A stretch of DNA of 49,222 nt from assembly GCA_032718475.1 (NCBI GenBank), contig JAUCBJ010003279.1, positions 1 through 49,222 on the forward strand, written 5' to 3'. The notes beneath the pieces are model-generated. The model did not search any database. It was not told where the DNA came from and saw only the letters and a program-made list of their open reading frames with translations. Positions within the stretch are counted from its first letter, which is position 1, and every line of letters begins with the position of its first letter. This document shows positions 31,780-42,675 of the stretch, piece after piece. This stretch comes from Nemertoderma westbladi (Eukaryota > Xenacoelomorpha > Nemertodermatida > Nemertodermatidae). The translations under genes were made by a program, and so were the position numbers.

Positions 31780-33754
31780 CATAAAAAGTCATTAAAAGGA
31801 CAACAAAAGTCATTATGCACAATTCGTAAAAAAAGGAGGACAAAAAAGTCAAATAAAAGGACATAAAAAATCACTGCCATTAATTATTAGCTTTTGTCGG
31901 TGGTAGGCAAACTGTTGTCGTGCTCGTGGCAGCGTGGTATACTTCCACGGTTTCCGTTCCTGCACTCTGACCTGACATAGGCCTACAGTAAGCAGTACAG
32001 TCAGACAGTACGATACATTGGATGCAATGCCGGAATTTATTTATTACTTTACATATATAGCTATAACCAGATAACTGCAACTGCACAATTGTGTGTAGTA
32101 ATTGTTACCGGTACCTGTATTTACCTACATGACAGCATGATGTGAACATGAAGGAAGTGAAACAACGGAAGCACCTCTCTCTCTTAGAAGAGCAGAACTG
32201 CTCTTGAATGTTACCCGAAAAGAAGGGATGCGTAACACTAACTCCCAAGGACTGAAGGATGACTTCATAACTATTCAACCCTTTCTTTATCCCCTATCCT
32301 ATAATAACTGTAACAAAGACAGAAAGACTAAATCTTGCATCTTGTGCAAGAGCATCTTTAACTCTACCAATAATAGGCAATAGGCAGATAGGCCAATCTA
32401 AATGATTATTGGAATACCGGTACTGGCTTCTCATTCAGTCATTGGTCAATTGGATGCAACTCACAGACTCAGCAACTGAATGCTACATCACATGATTCTA
32501 AATATATGCCTAATACAGTAATATGGTAATATGTTAGGCCCTAGTTGTTAGGAGAGAGCTTATATTACAACAGGATTACATCTGCTTCATCACACACTGT
32601 TGTTCATGGTTTCATATTTGTTATTTTATGCTACTACGTACGCCAGTACGCTTATTTGTTGTAATTACATAGGCCCCCTAACCTGCTAACTGCCTAACGT
32701 TTTTATCATTTTATTGCATCATAAATTACAATAATTTTAAATTACTTACCGTCATACTGTATAGGCCTATTTAGTAAAGGTTTCGAAATGAGTATTCCGA
32801 TCCGATGCTAGGTTACCTATCTGCCTATTAGTGCTCCCGGAAGGGAACCTTGGTGATTTTCTCCCTTTAATTTTAATATTTTAATCTGTGTTTTTCCGAT
32901 TTAAATTTTAATATTAATTGTGAAATAAATAAATAAAAAAACATATCTGTCCATCTGTCGGTTATTGTATGTTATCCTGTACATTATCTGATTATACTGT
33001 TATCTGGTTATACAGGCTGACAGGTGTGTTATTGTATTAGGCCTATACCATATACCTGTATGTATACTATACAGCTATATGCAGATATTGTACCGGTATT
33101 GTGTATTGTATTGTATTGTTCTGTGTCTGTACAGATTACCGGTATGACAGTGTTTGCGATTTTACCTGTCGGTTTGTTGTGTCTTTTGTTGTCGGTTGTA
33201 TGGTATGCGAAAGATGTCCAGGCTGCCAGGTGACGGAGGCTTATTTAGTCAAACCCCAAATTATGTCCACAGAAAAAGAACCACCAGATTATGTCATTGG
33301 CTGGTTGAAGTTGGAGTGTTTATTGATTGACAGTTAGACAGTAATGACCTAACGCTACAGGACCTAATGCGGCAGGACCTAAAGCTACAGACACTGACAG
33401 GATCTAATGTACCGTTATACCGATTTGGACCTAACGCTACATTACCTCATCACAGAACTGATGTACAACCTGCAATCTGGGGAGATGGCGTACTATTGAA
33501 AAGTTTTATATGTTTTAAAGGCCTAAGCCTATACCAGTTACCGGTACTGGTACATATGCCTATACCTGCCTAATATCAGATTATCACGTTTTGTACATGT
33601 TAAATTTGCAAGTGCTGCTCCTGTCGGTATTGGTGGGGCGGTAGCCGGAAGGCATACATGCCATTTGATAATATACATTACGTATTAAACTTATATCGTT
33701 ATGTAAACAGGTAAAGATCTAAACCTAATCGACCATTACACATTACATCCTATC
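31780..33754. other. Gene-free stretch of dispersed repeats
   Basis: 31790-31870 contains AAAGGACAAAAA-type words that match, inverted, 23040-23100. 31890-32100 matches 22610-22760. 33135-33265 matches 22230-22360 inverted. ACCGGTA and TAGGCCTA words are frequent. No coding region is recognised. Confidence 0.55.
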
Positions 33755-34155
33755 TAGGGCTCGACTGAATATTCGGATCCCGATTCGTCAAAATATGGTA
33801 TAGGCCTATTCGGATCCGGCATAATATTTGCCGAATTTGTATTTGTTGTTTATCAGTGTATTTCAATGGAAAATTTTCCAAGTAACACAACTCAGCAACT
33901 GCTAGAAATGATATTTTTTAGATAAAATTTTTAATTATACTTTTTGTTACTGACAGGGCAGCAAGGTGATTGAATCTTAAAAAGTGTGAGAGGTTTTTGG
34001 TAGACTGGTAGAGTTTCGTTTGAGTTTGATAAATTGACAGATTGAGGTCCAAAATACAAAAATCAACATCCGTTTCGGATTCGGTTCCGGTAATTTTCTA
34101 AACATTCTGACATTCGCTTCGGATCCGGCAAGATTTCATATTCGGTCGAGTCCTA
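33755..34155. mobile_element. hAT-like MITE
   Basis: The ends TAGGGCTCGACTGAATAT (33755) and ATATTCGGTCGAGTCCTA (to 34155) are imperfect inverted repeats. Flanks ATCCTATC (33747-33754) and ATCCTACC (34156-34163) form an 8-bp duplication with one mismatch. Internal GGATCCG/CGGATCC words extend the fold. 8-bp duplications and TAG.G ends suit hAT elements. No transposase is encoded. Confidence 0.8.
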
Positions 34156-34163
34156 ATCCTACC

Positions 34164-34806
34164 CCAGACTATTTTAATATCCCAGACGTCCAACGCAATC
34201 ATGACATGACCATAGTCCGGATAAAATTCCGAAGCAATGGCCACGCCCAGGTTCCACACAGCACAGAACATCTTCTTTAACAGGGTCGTCAACATCTGGA
34301 ACACACTCTAATGCACTCACCAGTGACACTGTAGAATGTAGAAACATCATCGCTGAGCGTTTTTAAACAATCTTTAGACTCTGCTTCCTTATTGAGACAT
34401 CTGAAATGTTTTAGAATTCGAAGTGACTGTCATATACATCATTTTGCCTTCTGAGAAACCAAAGTTATTTTTGCTCCAAACTCGTTTATACCTGTTAACA
34501 ATTAGAAACACCAAACAGAAACTCATATGTTTATTGTTTATCCTCTTTGTATACACTGTTATTTTCATTTACTTCCTATTGGCTATTGTGTGTATTATTG
34601 TTGTACCCGTATTGTCAACTTTTACAGTGATACCATTCATATCCTGATTTATAAATGGTGGGCTCTTGAATATTTTTTGTATTTAGATTTAATAATGAAA
34701 AATAAATATATTATCCTAAAATTGTAACAGCCTAACTCATACAACTGCCTAACTCATACAACTGCCTAATTCATACAACTGCCGAACGTTTATTTATTTT
34801 TGTAAA
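34164..34806 (+). other. Region upstream of the talin start, with a 17-bp repeat
   Basis: This should hold the talin promoter, leader or an upstream intron, but I recognise no TATA box or splice structure. At 34730-34786 the word CCTAACTCATACAACTG repeats three times and a diverged fourth follows, ending about 20 bases before the ATG. Confidence 0.45.
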
Positions 34807-34935
34807 ATGACTCAATTACTTTCACTTAAAGTCGTTGTAGAAGAAGCTGGTCTTTCTAAAACATTGCAGTTTGGCCGGGATACATTGGTAACCGAAGCGT
34901 GTCGAATAGTACGGGATAAAATAGAAGAGGCCAGG
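34807..34935 (+). CDS. Talin exon 1 (FERM F0, first part)
   Basis: Encodes 43 residues starting MTQLLSLKVVVEEAGLSKTL and containing QFGRDTLVTEACRIVRDKI. This matches the start of talin, where F0 begins with a short beta strand followed by the 'ACR.IR..I' helix. Talin is a large cytoplasmic adaptor that binds integrin beta tails through its FERM head and actin and vinculin through its rod, at cell-matrix adhesions. The donor AGG|GTAAGT is a strong consensus. Joined in phase 0 to the exon at 37672. Only the 5' end of the gene is in the window; the rod (over 2000 residues in known talins) must lie to the right. Confidence 0.93.
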
Positions 34936-37671
34936 GTAAGTCTGTTTCCTTTAGTAGGACACGCTATCTCTATACTATATATATATTATATATATGTTTA
35001 ATTGTCTTTAATAATTGTATTTTTTTTATTTGTATCAGGCCCGTATGTTGGCCATTATATATATCTGGGGAGGGGCAGAGGCCAAATCTGGGGGGGGGGG
35101 GGGGGACCCATAACTGGGTTTGGGGGGCATACAGCAAAGTGAGAGTTAATTTAGTACATAAAGTTAAATCAATATTGTTGAAGAGCGTGTGGGGCGAGCC
35201 ACGAAGTTGGCGGACCCTTGTCGAACTGACACTGTTAAGGTAAGGGAGTGGGGAAATAATAGCAAATAGTTGTTGTCGTTACGATTAATCTGATAGGCCT
35301 AGAGTGAAGTGTAATTCAATCACTATCAAAATCTATAAAGGGATGCGGTATGCCAACAAGCTTTCCAGCCCGAATAGTGAGTTACATAGAACAAATACAT
35401 AACGGTAAACCATACAATGGAATTCGGAACCTAGGCTCTTTCGCACTTCCAAATCTCCAGGGCGACATATTTTCCAACTTTATATCGCAGTGCGACATTA
35501 TTTCTCAGTATGTCCCTACGCCATACATTTACTTATGTATTTCCAATATGTCTTCGCGTCATTATTAGGTTATTCTAGAACTCCACACGCGTAACTCCAC
35601 ACAAATAAGTTCGATAGATAGAGAGTAGAACATACTCAGACTCAGTCTGATCTACGCACACATTTACACCATGCCCCGGAATATAGTGTCGTAATTCAGT
35701 GATACGAGGCGAGGACACGACCCACCCACAAGACATAGATAACCTTTAGTAACAGATCTGCCACAACCAAGTAAAACAAACTCCAAAATGCTTATTTAGT
35801 AATTCGGCAATCGAAACCCTGGACAAAAAGTGCCTTAAACCCTAACCCTACCTAGAACCCTCGTTCTAACCCTAATTGGAACCCTGAAATTACATTTGAG
35901 CTATTTTGAGCCCTTTGTGATTGTGTGAAAATTTAAAATTGACATCACCTCCCGACCACTTAGTGGGTGAGCCATAATTTTTATTTTTGCTTTCAATTAG
36001 CTACAAGCGCTTAAAAAAGTGTCTCATTCGATATTGCACCAGTCCCACCGCAGTTATTATTAAACCTTATAGTGAATTGTTGGTACTGATGGAATGCTGG
36101 CTGTGCAAGGATTCCAAATTTGTAAAAATATTTGGTTGAAAAATAGCTGAGATATGGGCATTCGAATGTTGCATGGTTTTGCACCTGCGTCCTGCACAAG
36201 GTGATTTTATTCAATTAAATACACCATATTCTAGAGCATTTTTAAATGTATGAATAATATCTACATAATAGTATGATTAAAGATGTAATGCGTTGTTGTC
36301 CAGCTACACGTCTTGGATAAACAAAATGTTCCAGAATATGAGTTGTAAGTTATATAATTGTTATTTAATTAAATAATATAAGTTGTTCCAGTATATTTAT
36401 AAAATAGTGTATTTATTAAATATAATAAAATAGCCTCGCGCAGATCCCAAACCATAAAACATGCTATTTTTCAACAAAATTCAGATTTCAGATTTGGAAT
36501 CCTTACTTGGCCAGCTTTCCATTGGTACCAACAAAGAGCTATAAGATAGAAGAATAACTGCGGCGGGACTGGTGCAATATCGCATTAGATACTTTTTTAA
36601 AAAGATTGATTTAAAGAAGATTGAAAGCAAAAATAAACATTTTGGCTCACCTACTAAATGGCCGGGAGGTGAAACTCTCTCTGTTTCAAATTTCATACAA
36701 TCTCAATAATATCTGTTGAAATTTTTTTTTTGTATTTTTTTTTGGGGGGTGGTGGGGGTCGTGTCATTGAATTACGACACTATATTCTAGGGCATGGTGT
36801 ATGTCCAGTATGTCACCGCGTTATTCTAAATCGCAATCACATGTGATTGGACGCAGAAATGAGATTGGTAAGAAAAGAATCGAACCTACAGTCTTTGCTT
36901 ACATTTATAACCCTACGCTAATTTTGTACGAGATAAAAGTTTTGGTAATTAACATGTCATGCTTTCTTTCCTGATACAGGGTTGTAATTATATACCGTAT
37001 AATTACAAATAATTCCCTACAAATATATAAAATTAGATTCGCCATTATCCATATTTAGCAGTTTAAGCTTTTACGGCTCTCGTTTTATTTTTGAACGGTA
37101 GAAGCGGATAGAATAATAACTTTATAAGTCATTGTTCATAAAATAGCACTTTATAGCGTTACGGCACGTGTGATTTTGTTATCCCGAGCGACAGCGAGGA
37201 AAATAATAGACTGAGGGCCGTAAAAGCTTTAAAGTGCTAATTATGAACAATGGCGAATCTAATTGTATTTATTTGTGGGGAATTATTTGTAGTTATGCAC
37301 TTAAAACTTTCTAGAACAACCTAGTAATGACGCGGTGAGATACTGGATATGCTGGAAATTCATAGAAAATGTATGGCGTAGGGAAATACTGAGAAATAAT
37401 GTCGCACTGCGATATAAAGCTGGAAAATATGTCGACCTGGCGATTTGATAGTGCGAAATTAATTCCATACAAGTAAATAAGAGACAATGCATTATGACTT
37501 TTCGACATTTCTTTCTATATACTTCCGGTACCGTTACAGTAGTGTTTAACCGGCTTTCGTTTCCACGTCTTCCTTTATCAAAATTATATACGAAACATAT
37601 CCTTTATGTGTATTTCTAATCATTACTGAATATCAAATTTTTTTCACCTTTTTTATATAAATCTCTTTCAG
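34936..37671 (+). other. Talin intron 1, with large inverted repeats
   Basis: A 2.7-kb intron. 35189-35290 is a copy of the GTGGGGCGAGCCACGAAG family. About 35390-35580 and 37300-37490 are inverted copies (shared CGACATATTTTCCA, TATATCGCAGTGCGACATTA, TTTCTCAGTAT). About 35660-36150 and 36470-36800 form an inner inverted pair. A G run lies at 35089-35105. No coding sequence is evident. Confidence 0.7.
36995..37300. mobile_element. MITE-like inverted-repeat element in talin intron 1
   Basis: The left end (TAATTACAAATAATTCCC..ACAAATATAT..TTAGATTCGCCATT, 36999-37047) is complementary to the right end (AATGGCGAATCTAATTG..GGGGAATTATTTGTAGTTA, about 37248-37294). A second internal pair (CATTGTTCATAAAATAGCAC and GTGCTAATTATGAACAATG) and GCTTTTACGGC/GCCGTAAAAGC make nested stems. 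No clear target duplication. Confidence 0.65.
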
Positions 37672-37808
37672 GAAGGTAATATCCAGGAATATGGATTGTT
37701 TTTACCAGATGAGGATCCCAGCAAGGGTCTGTGGTTGGAAACTGGTCGTGATTTAGAATATTATATGTTAAGAAATGGGGAATGTTTGGAATATAAAAAG
37801 AAAATACG
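37672..37808 (+). CDS. Talin exon 2 (F0, second part)
   Basis: Reads EGNIQEYGLFLPDEDPSKG, then LWLETGRDLEYYMLRNGECLEYKKKI plus two bases of the next codon. The blocks YGLFL.DEDP.KG.WLE and LEYYMLRNG are diagnostic of talin F0. The acceptor is ATCTCTTTCAG and the donor CG|GTTAGT, leaving phase 2 for exon 3. Confidence 0.95.
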
Positions 37809-38030
37809 GTTAGTGAATAACGATTTGTATATTCAGGAAATATTATAATTAAAGGCCATTGAATGGTGGTATTGAGGGATGTGTTATATGTTACCGTATA
37901 TTCAGTAACGGAGAACAGAAGGGTGGTTCAATATAGTGTGTAGTGTTGTTCATGATCACAATAATTTGGGTTGGTTCCACATCGTTGTAATTTGTGGCGT
38001 TTGTAAAATATATTTTTGATGTTTTTGTCT

Positions 38031-39297
38031 ATGATTTACTTTCTAGGCCGATTAAGGTCCGTATGATTTACTTTCTAGGCCGATTAAGGTCCGTATGATT
38101 TATTGTCTTGGCCGATTAAGGTCCGTATGGTTTACTTTCTAGGCCGATTAAGGTCCGTATGATTTACTTTCTAGGCCGATTAAGGTCCGTATGATTTATT
38201 GTCTTGACCGATTAAGGTCCGTATGGTTTATTATCTAGGCCGATTAAGGTCCGTATGGTTTATTATCTAGGCCGATTAAGGTCCGTATGGTTTACTTTCT
38301 AGGCCGATTAAGGTCCGATTAATTTACTTTATAGGCCGATTAAGGTCCGTATGATTTACTTTCTAGGCCGATTAAGATCCGTATGATTTACTTTCTAGGC
38401 CGATTAAGGTCCGTATGATTTATTTTCTTGGCCGATTAAGGTCCGTATGGTTTATTATCTAGGCCGATTAAGGTCCGTATGGTTTATTATCTAGGCCGAT
38501 TAAGGTCCGTATGGTTTACTTTCTAGGCCGATTAAGGTCCGATTAATTTACTTTAGGCCGATTAAGGTGCGAATGATTTATTGTCTTGGCCGATTAAGGT
38601 CCGTGATGATTTATTGTCTAGGCCGATTAAGGTCCGAATGATTTACTTTCTATGCCGATTAAGGTTCGTATGATTTACTTTCTACGCCGATTAAGGTCCG
38701 AATGATTTACTTTCTAGGCCGATTAAGGTCCGAATGATTTATTGTTTTGGCCGATTGAGGTCCGTGATGATTTATTGTCTAGGCCGATTAAGGTCCGTAT
38801 GATTTACTTTCTAGGCCGATTACGATTCGAATGATTTACTTTCTAGGCCGATTAAGGTCCGATTCATTTACTTTATAGGCCGATTAAGGTCCGAATGATT
38901 TATTGTCTTGGCCGATTAAGGTCCGTGATGATTTATTGTCTAGGCCGATTAAGGTCCATAATGTTTATTATCTAGGCCTATTAAGGTCCGTATGATTTAC
39001 TTTCTAGGCCGATTAAGGTCCGATTCATTTACTTTATAGGCCGATTAAGGTCCGAATGATTTATTGTCTTGGCCGATTAAGGTCCGTAATGATTTATTGT
39101 CTTGGCCGATTAAGGTCCGTGATGATTTATTGTCTAGGCCGATTAAGGTCCGAATGATTTACTTTATAGGCCGATTAAGGTCCGTAATGTTTATTATCTA
39201 GGCCGATTAAGGTCCGAATGATTTACTTTATAGGCCGATTAAGGTCCGTATGATTTACTTTCTAGGCCGATTAAGATTCGAATGATTTACTTTCTAG
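38031..39297 (+). repeat. 32-bp minisatellite derived from the talin intron 2/exon 3 boundary
   Basis: About 39 units fill some 85% of intron 2 and run without a gap into exon 3. Each unit is about 11 intron bases (TTACTTTCTAG) followed by about 21 bases matching the start of exon 3 (GCCGATTAAG...CG.ATGAT). The unit next to the exon keeps the exon's own variant (AAGATTCGAATGAT), while most others read AAGGTCCGTATGAT. Variants of the acceptor part include TCTAG, TATAG and, in about eight units, CTTGG or CTTGA, which lack the AG. A few units are 33-36 bp long. Confidence 0.95.
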
Positions 39298-39512
39298 GCC
39301 GATTAAGATTCGAATGATGGACGAATCTGTACGAACTATCCCCATCGATGACTCGCAGACAGTCGAGGAGATTCTAATAGTTATTTGTAACCGGGTTGGA
39401 ATAGTAAACCAAGACGAATACTCATTGGTTGTTAGTAACCAAACGCCCCCTAGTGGAGGCGGGGGCGACACCGGTACGATTGGCCGACGTAGTGTTACTG
39501 GAGGTTCTACTG
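39298..39512 (+). CDS. Talin exon 3 (F0/F1)
   Basis: After completing the split Arg codon, the exon reads PIKIRMMDESVRTIPIDDSQ, TVEEILIVICNRVGIVNQDE and YSLVV, all characteristic of talin F0-F1. It then enters a Gly/Ser/Thr-rich stretch (PPSGGGGDTGTIGRRSVTGG) with no counterpart in the vertebrate talins I know. The acceptor TTTACTTTCTAG belongs to the last unit of the 32-bp array. The donor is G|GTTAGT at 39513, phase 1. Confidence 0.93.
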
Positions 39513-39601
39513 GTTAGTACGTGTGGTTATCGGGGCTATCGGGGCGGTTCTATATGTGATTATTTATAGTTGTATTGATTGTTATTGTCTCTCCACCACA
39601 G

Positions 39602-39725
39602 GTGGAACGATTGATAGAAAAGATGGGAAAAGTCTAACACGAGAGGAAAAACGAATGGACCAACTTAGGAAGAAACTGCATACAGATGATGAGTTGTGTT
39701 GGTTGGATCACACTAAAACTATAAG
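39602..39725 (+). CDS. Talin exon 4 (F1)
   Basis: Reads GTIDRKDGKSLTREEKRMDQ then LRKKLHTDDELCWLDHTKTI plus two bases. The LHTDDEL.WLDH.KT run is a talin hallmark. Intron 3 is only 89 bases and splits the F1 loop. The donor AAG|GTTAGT at 39726 opens an intron that reaches the right edge of the window. No later talin exon (start of F2) was found. Confidence 0.95.
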
Positions 39726-39887
39726 GTTAGTAGTATTGGTTGAATCATAATAGAAACTCAAACTATAATATATTTAGATGGAAGAAAAAAAGTTTAATTA
39801 AATACTATTTGTCATGTTCCCCTGGTGTATCGTAAGTAAGATTGGGTAGATAGATCCAACAGACATTATGTTATGGTAATGTGATCC

Positions 39888-42675
39888 CTTAGCTGAGCCA
39901 TAACGTTTGTCTTAGCTGAGCCATAAAGTTTGTCATAGCTGAGCCATAAATTTTGTCTTAGCTGAGCCATAAAGTTTGTCTTAGCTGAGTCATAAAGTTT
40001 GTCTTAGCTGAGCCATAATGTTTGTCTTAGTTGAGCCATAAAGTTTGTCTTAGCTGAGCCGTAAAGTTTGTCTTAGCAGAGCCATAAAGTTTGTCTTAGC
40101 TGAACCATAATGTTTGTCTTAGCTGAACCATAAAGTTTGTCTTAGCTGAGCCATAAAGTTTGTCTTAGCTGAGCTATAAAGTTTGTCTTAGCAGAGCCAT
40201 AATGTTTGTCTTAGCTGAACCATAATGTTTGTCTTAGCTGAACCATAATGTTTGTCTTAGCTGAACCATAAAGTTTGTCTTAGCTGAGCCATAAAGTTTG
40301 TCTTAGCTGAGCTATAAAGTTTGTCTTAGCTGAGCCATAATGTTTTTCTTAGCTGAGCCATCAAGTTTGTCTTAGCTGAGCCATAAAGTTTGTCTTAGCT
40401 GAGCTATAAAGTTTGTCTTAGCTGAGCCATAAAGTTTGTCTTAGCTGAGCTATAAAGTTTGTCTTAGCTGAGCCATAATGTTTTTCTTAGCTGAGCCATC
40501 AAGTTTGTCTTAGCTGAACCATAATGTTTGTCTTAGCTGAACCATAAAGTTTGTCTTAGCTGAGCCATAAAGTTTGTCTTAGCTGAGCTATAAAGTTTGT
40601 CTTAGCTGAGCCATAATGTTTTTCTTAGCTGAGCCATCAAGTTTGTCTTAGCTGAGCCATAATGTTTTTCTTAGCTGAGAAATAAAGTTTGTCTTAGCTG
40701 AGCCATAAAGTTTGTCTTAGCTGAGCCATAAAGTTTGTCTTAGCTGAGCCATAATGTTTTTCTTATCTGAGCCATAAAGTTTGTCTTAGCTGAGCCATAA
40801 ATTTTGTCTTAGCTGAGCCATAAAGTTTGTCTTAGCTGAGCCATAATGTTTTTCTTAGCTGAGCCATAAAGTTTGTCTTAGCTGAGCCATAAATTTTGTC
40901 TTAGCTGAGCCATAAAGTTTGTCTTAGCTGAGCTATAAAGTTTATCTTAGCTGAGCCATAATGTTTTTCTTAGCTGAGCCATAAAGTTTGTCTTAGCTGA
41001 GCCATAAATTTTGTCTTAGCTGAGCCATAATGTTTTTCTTAGCTGAGCCATAAAGTTTGTCTTAGCTGAGCCATAATGCTTTTCTTAGCTGAGCCATAAA
41101 GTTTGTCTTAGCTGAGCCATAAAGTTTGTCTAAGCTGAGCCATAACGTTTGTCTTAGCTGAGCCATAAAGTTTGTCTTAGCTGAGCCATAAAGTTTGTCT
41201 TAGCTGAGCCATAAAGTTTGTCTAAGCTGAGCCATAACGTTTGTCTTAGCTGAGCCATAAAGTTTGTCTTAGCTGAGCCATAAAGTTTGTCTTAGCTGAA
41301 CCATAAAGTTTGTCTTAGCTGAGCCATAAAGTTTGTCTTAGCTGAACCATAAAGTTTGTCTTAGCTGAGCCATAACGTTTGTCTTAGCTGAGCCATAAAG
41401 TTTGTCTTAGCTGAGCCATAAAGTTTGTCTTAGCTGAGCCATAAAGTTTGTCTAAGCTGAGCCATAACGTTTGTCTTAGCTGAGCCATAAAGTTTGTCTT
41501 AGCTGAGCCATAAAGTTTGTCTTAGCTGAACCATAAAGTTTGTCTTAGCTGAGCCATAACGTTTGTCTTAGCTGAGCCATAAAGTTTGTCTTAGCTGAGC
41601 CATAAAGTTTGTCTTAGCTGAGCCATAAAGTTTGTCTAAGCTGAGCCATAACGTTTGTCTTAGCTGAGCCATAAAGTTTGTCTTAGCTGAGCCATAAAGT
41701 TTGTCTTAGCTGAACCATAAAGTTTGTCTTAGCTGAGCCATAACGTTTGTCTTAGCTGAGCCATAAAGTTTGTCTTAGCTGAGCCATAAAGTTTGTCTTA
41801 GCTGAGCCATAAAGTTTGTCTAAGCTGAGCCATAACGTTTGTCTTAGCTGAGCCATAAAGTTTGTCTTAGCTGAGCCATAAAGTTTGTCTTAGCTGAACC
41901 ATAAAGTTTGTCTTAGCTGAACCATAAAGTTTGTCTTAGCTGAACCATAAAGTTTGTCTTAGCTGAGCCATAAATTTTGTCTTAGCTGAGCCATAAAGTT
42001 TGTCTTAGCTGAGCCATAACGTTTGTCTTAGCTGAGCCATAAAGTTTGTCTTAGCTGAGCCATAAAGTTTGTCTTAGCTGAACCATAAAGTTTGTCTTAG
42101 CTGAACCATAAAGTTTGTCTTAGCTGAACCATAAAGTTTGTCTTAGCTGAGCCATAAATTTTGTCTTAGCTGAGCCATAATGTTTTTCTTAGCTGAGCCA
42201 TAAAGTTTGTCTTAGCTGAGCCATAAATTTTGTCTTAGCTGAGCCATAATGTTTTTCTTAGCTGAGCCATAAAGTTTGTCTTAGCTGAGCCATAATGCTT
42301 TTCTTAGCTGAGCCATAAAGTTTGTCTTAGCTGAGCCATAATGCTTTTCTTAGCTGAGCCATAAAGTTTGTCTTAGCTGAACCATAAAGTTTGTCTTAGC
42401 TGAACCATAAAGTTTGTCTTAGCTGAACCATAAAGTTTGTCTTAGCTGAGCCATAAATTTTGTCTTAGCTGAGCCATAAAGTTTGTCTTAGCTGAACCAT
42501 AAAGTTTGTCTTAGCTGAGCCATAAAGTTTGTCTTAGCTGAGCCATAATGCTTTTCTTAGCTGAGCCATAAAGTTTGTCTTAGCTGAACCATAAAGTTTG
42601 TCTTAGCTGAACCATAAAGTTTGTCTTAGCTGAGCCATAAAGTTTGTCTTAGCTGAGCCATAAAGTTTGTCTTAG
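39888..42675 (+). repeat. 23-bp minisatellite, about 121 copies, in talin intron 4
   Basis: The unit is TTAGCTGAGCCATAAAGTTTGTC with variants (GAACC, AATGTTTTTC, AACGTTTGTC, TCTAAG). Marker variant GTCTAAG recurs at 41450, 41634 and 41818, i.e. at 184 bp (8 units), so an eight-unit higher-order repeat exists in this part. Every unit carries GTTTGTCTTAG, which resembles a weak 3' splice site. All frames are closed by TGA/TAA. Confidence 0.97.

Noticed and set aside
33024-33337. Overlapping hydrophobic frames near the 33135-33265 repeat
   Set aside because: They fall on a dispersed repeat with an inverted copy at 22230-22360 and the frames are not conserved between copies.
39888-42675. CRISPR-like regular direct repeats
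   Set aside because: Units are contiguous 23-bp copies with no unique spacers, in an animal intron.
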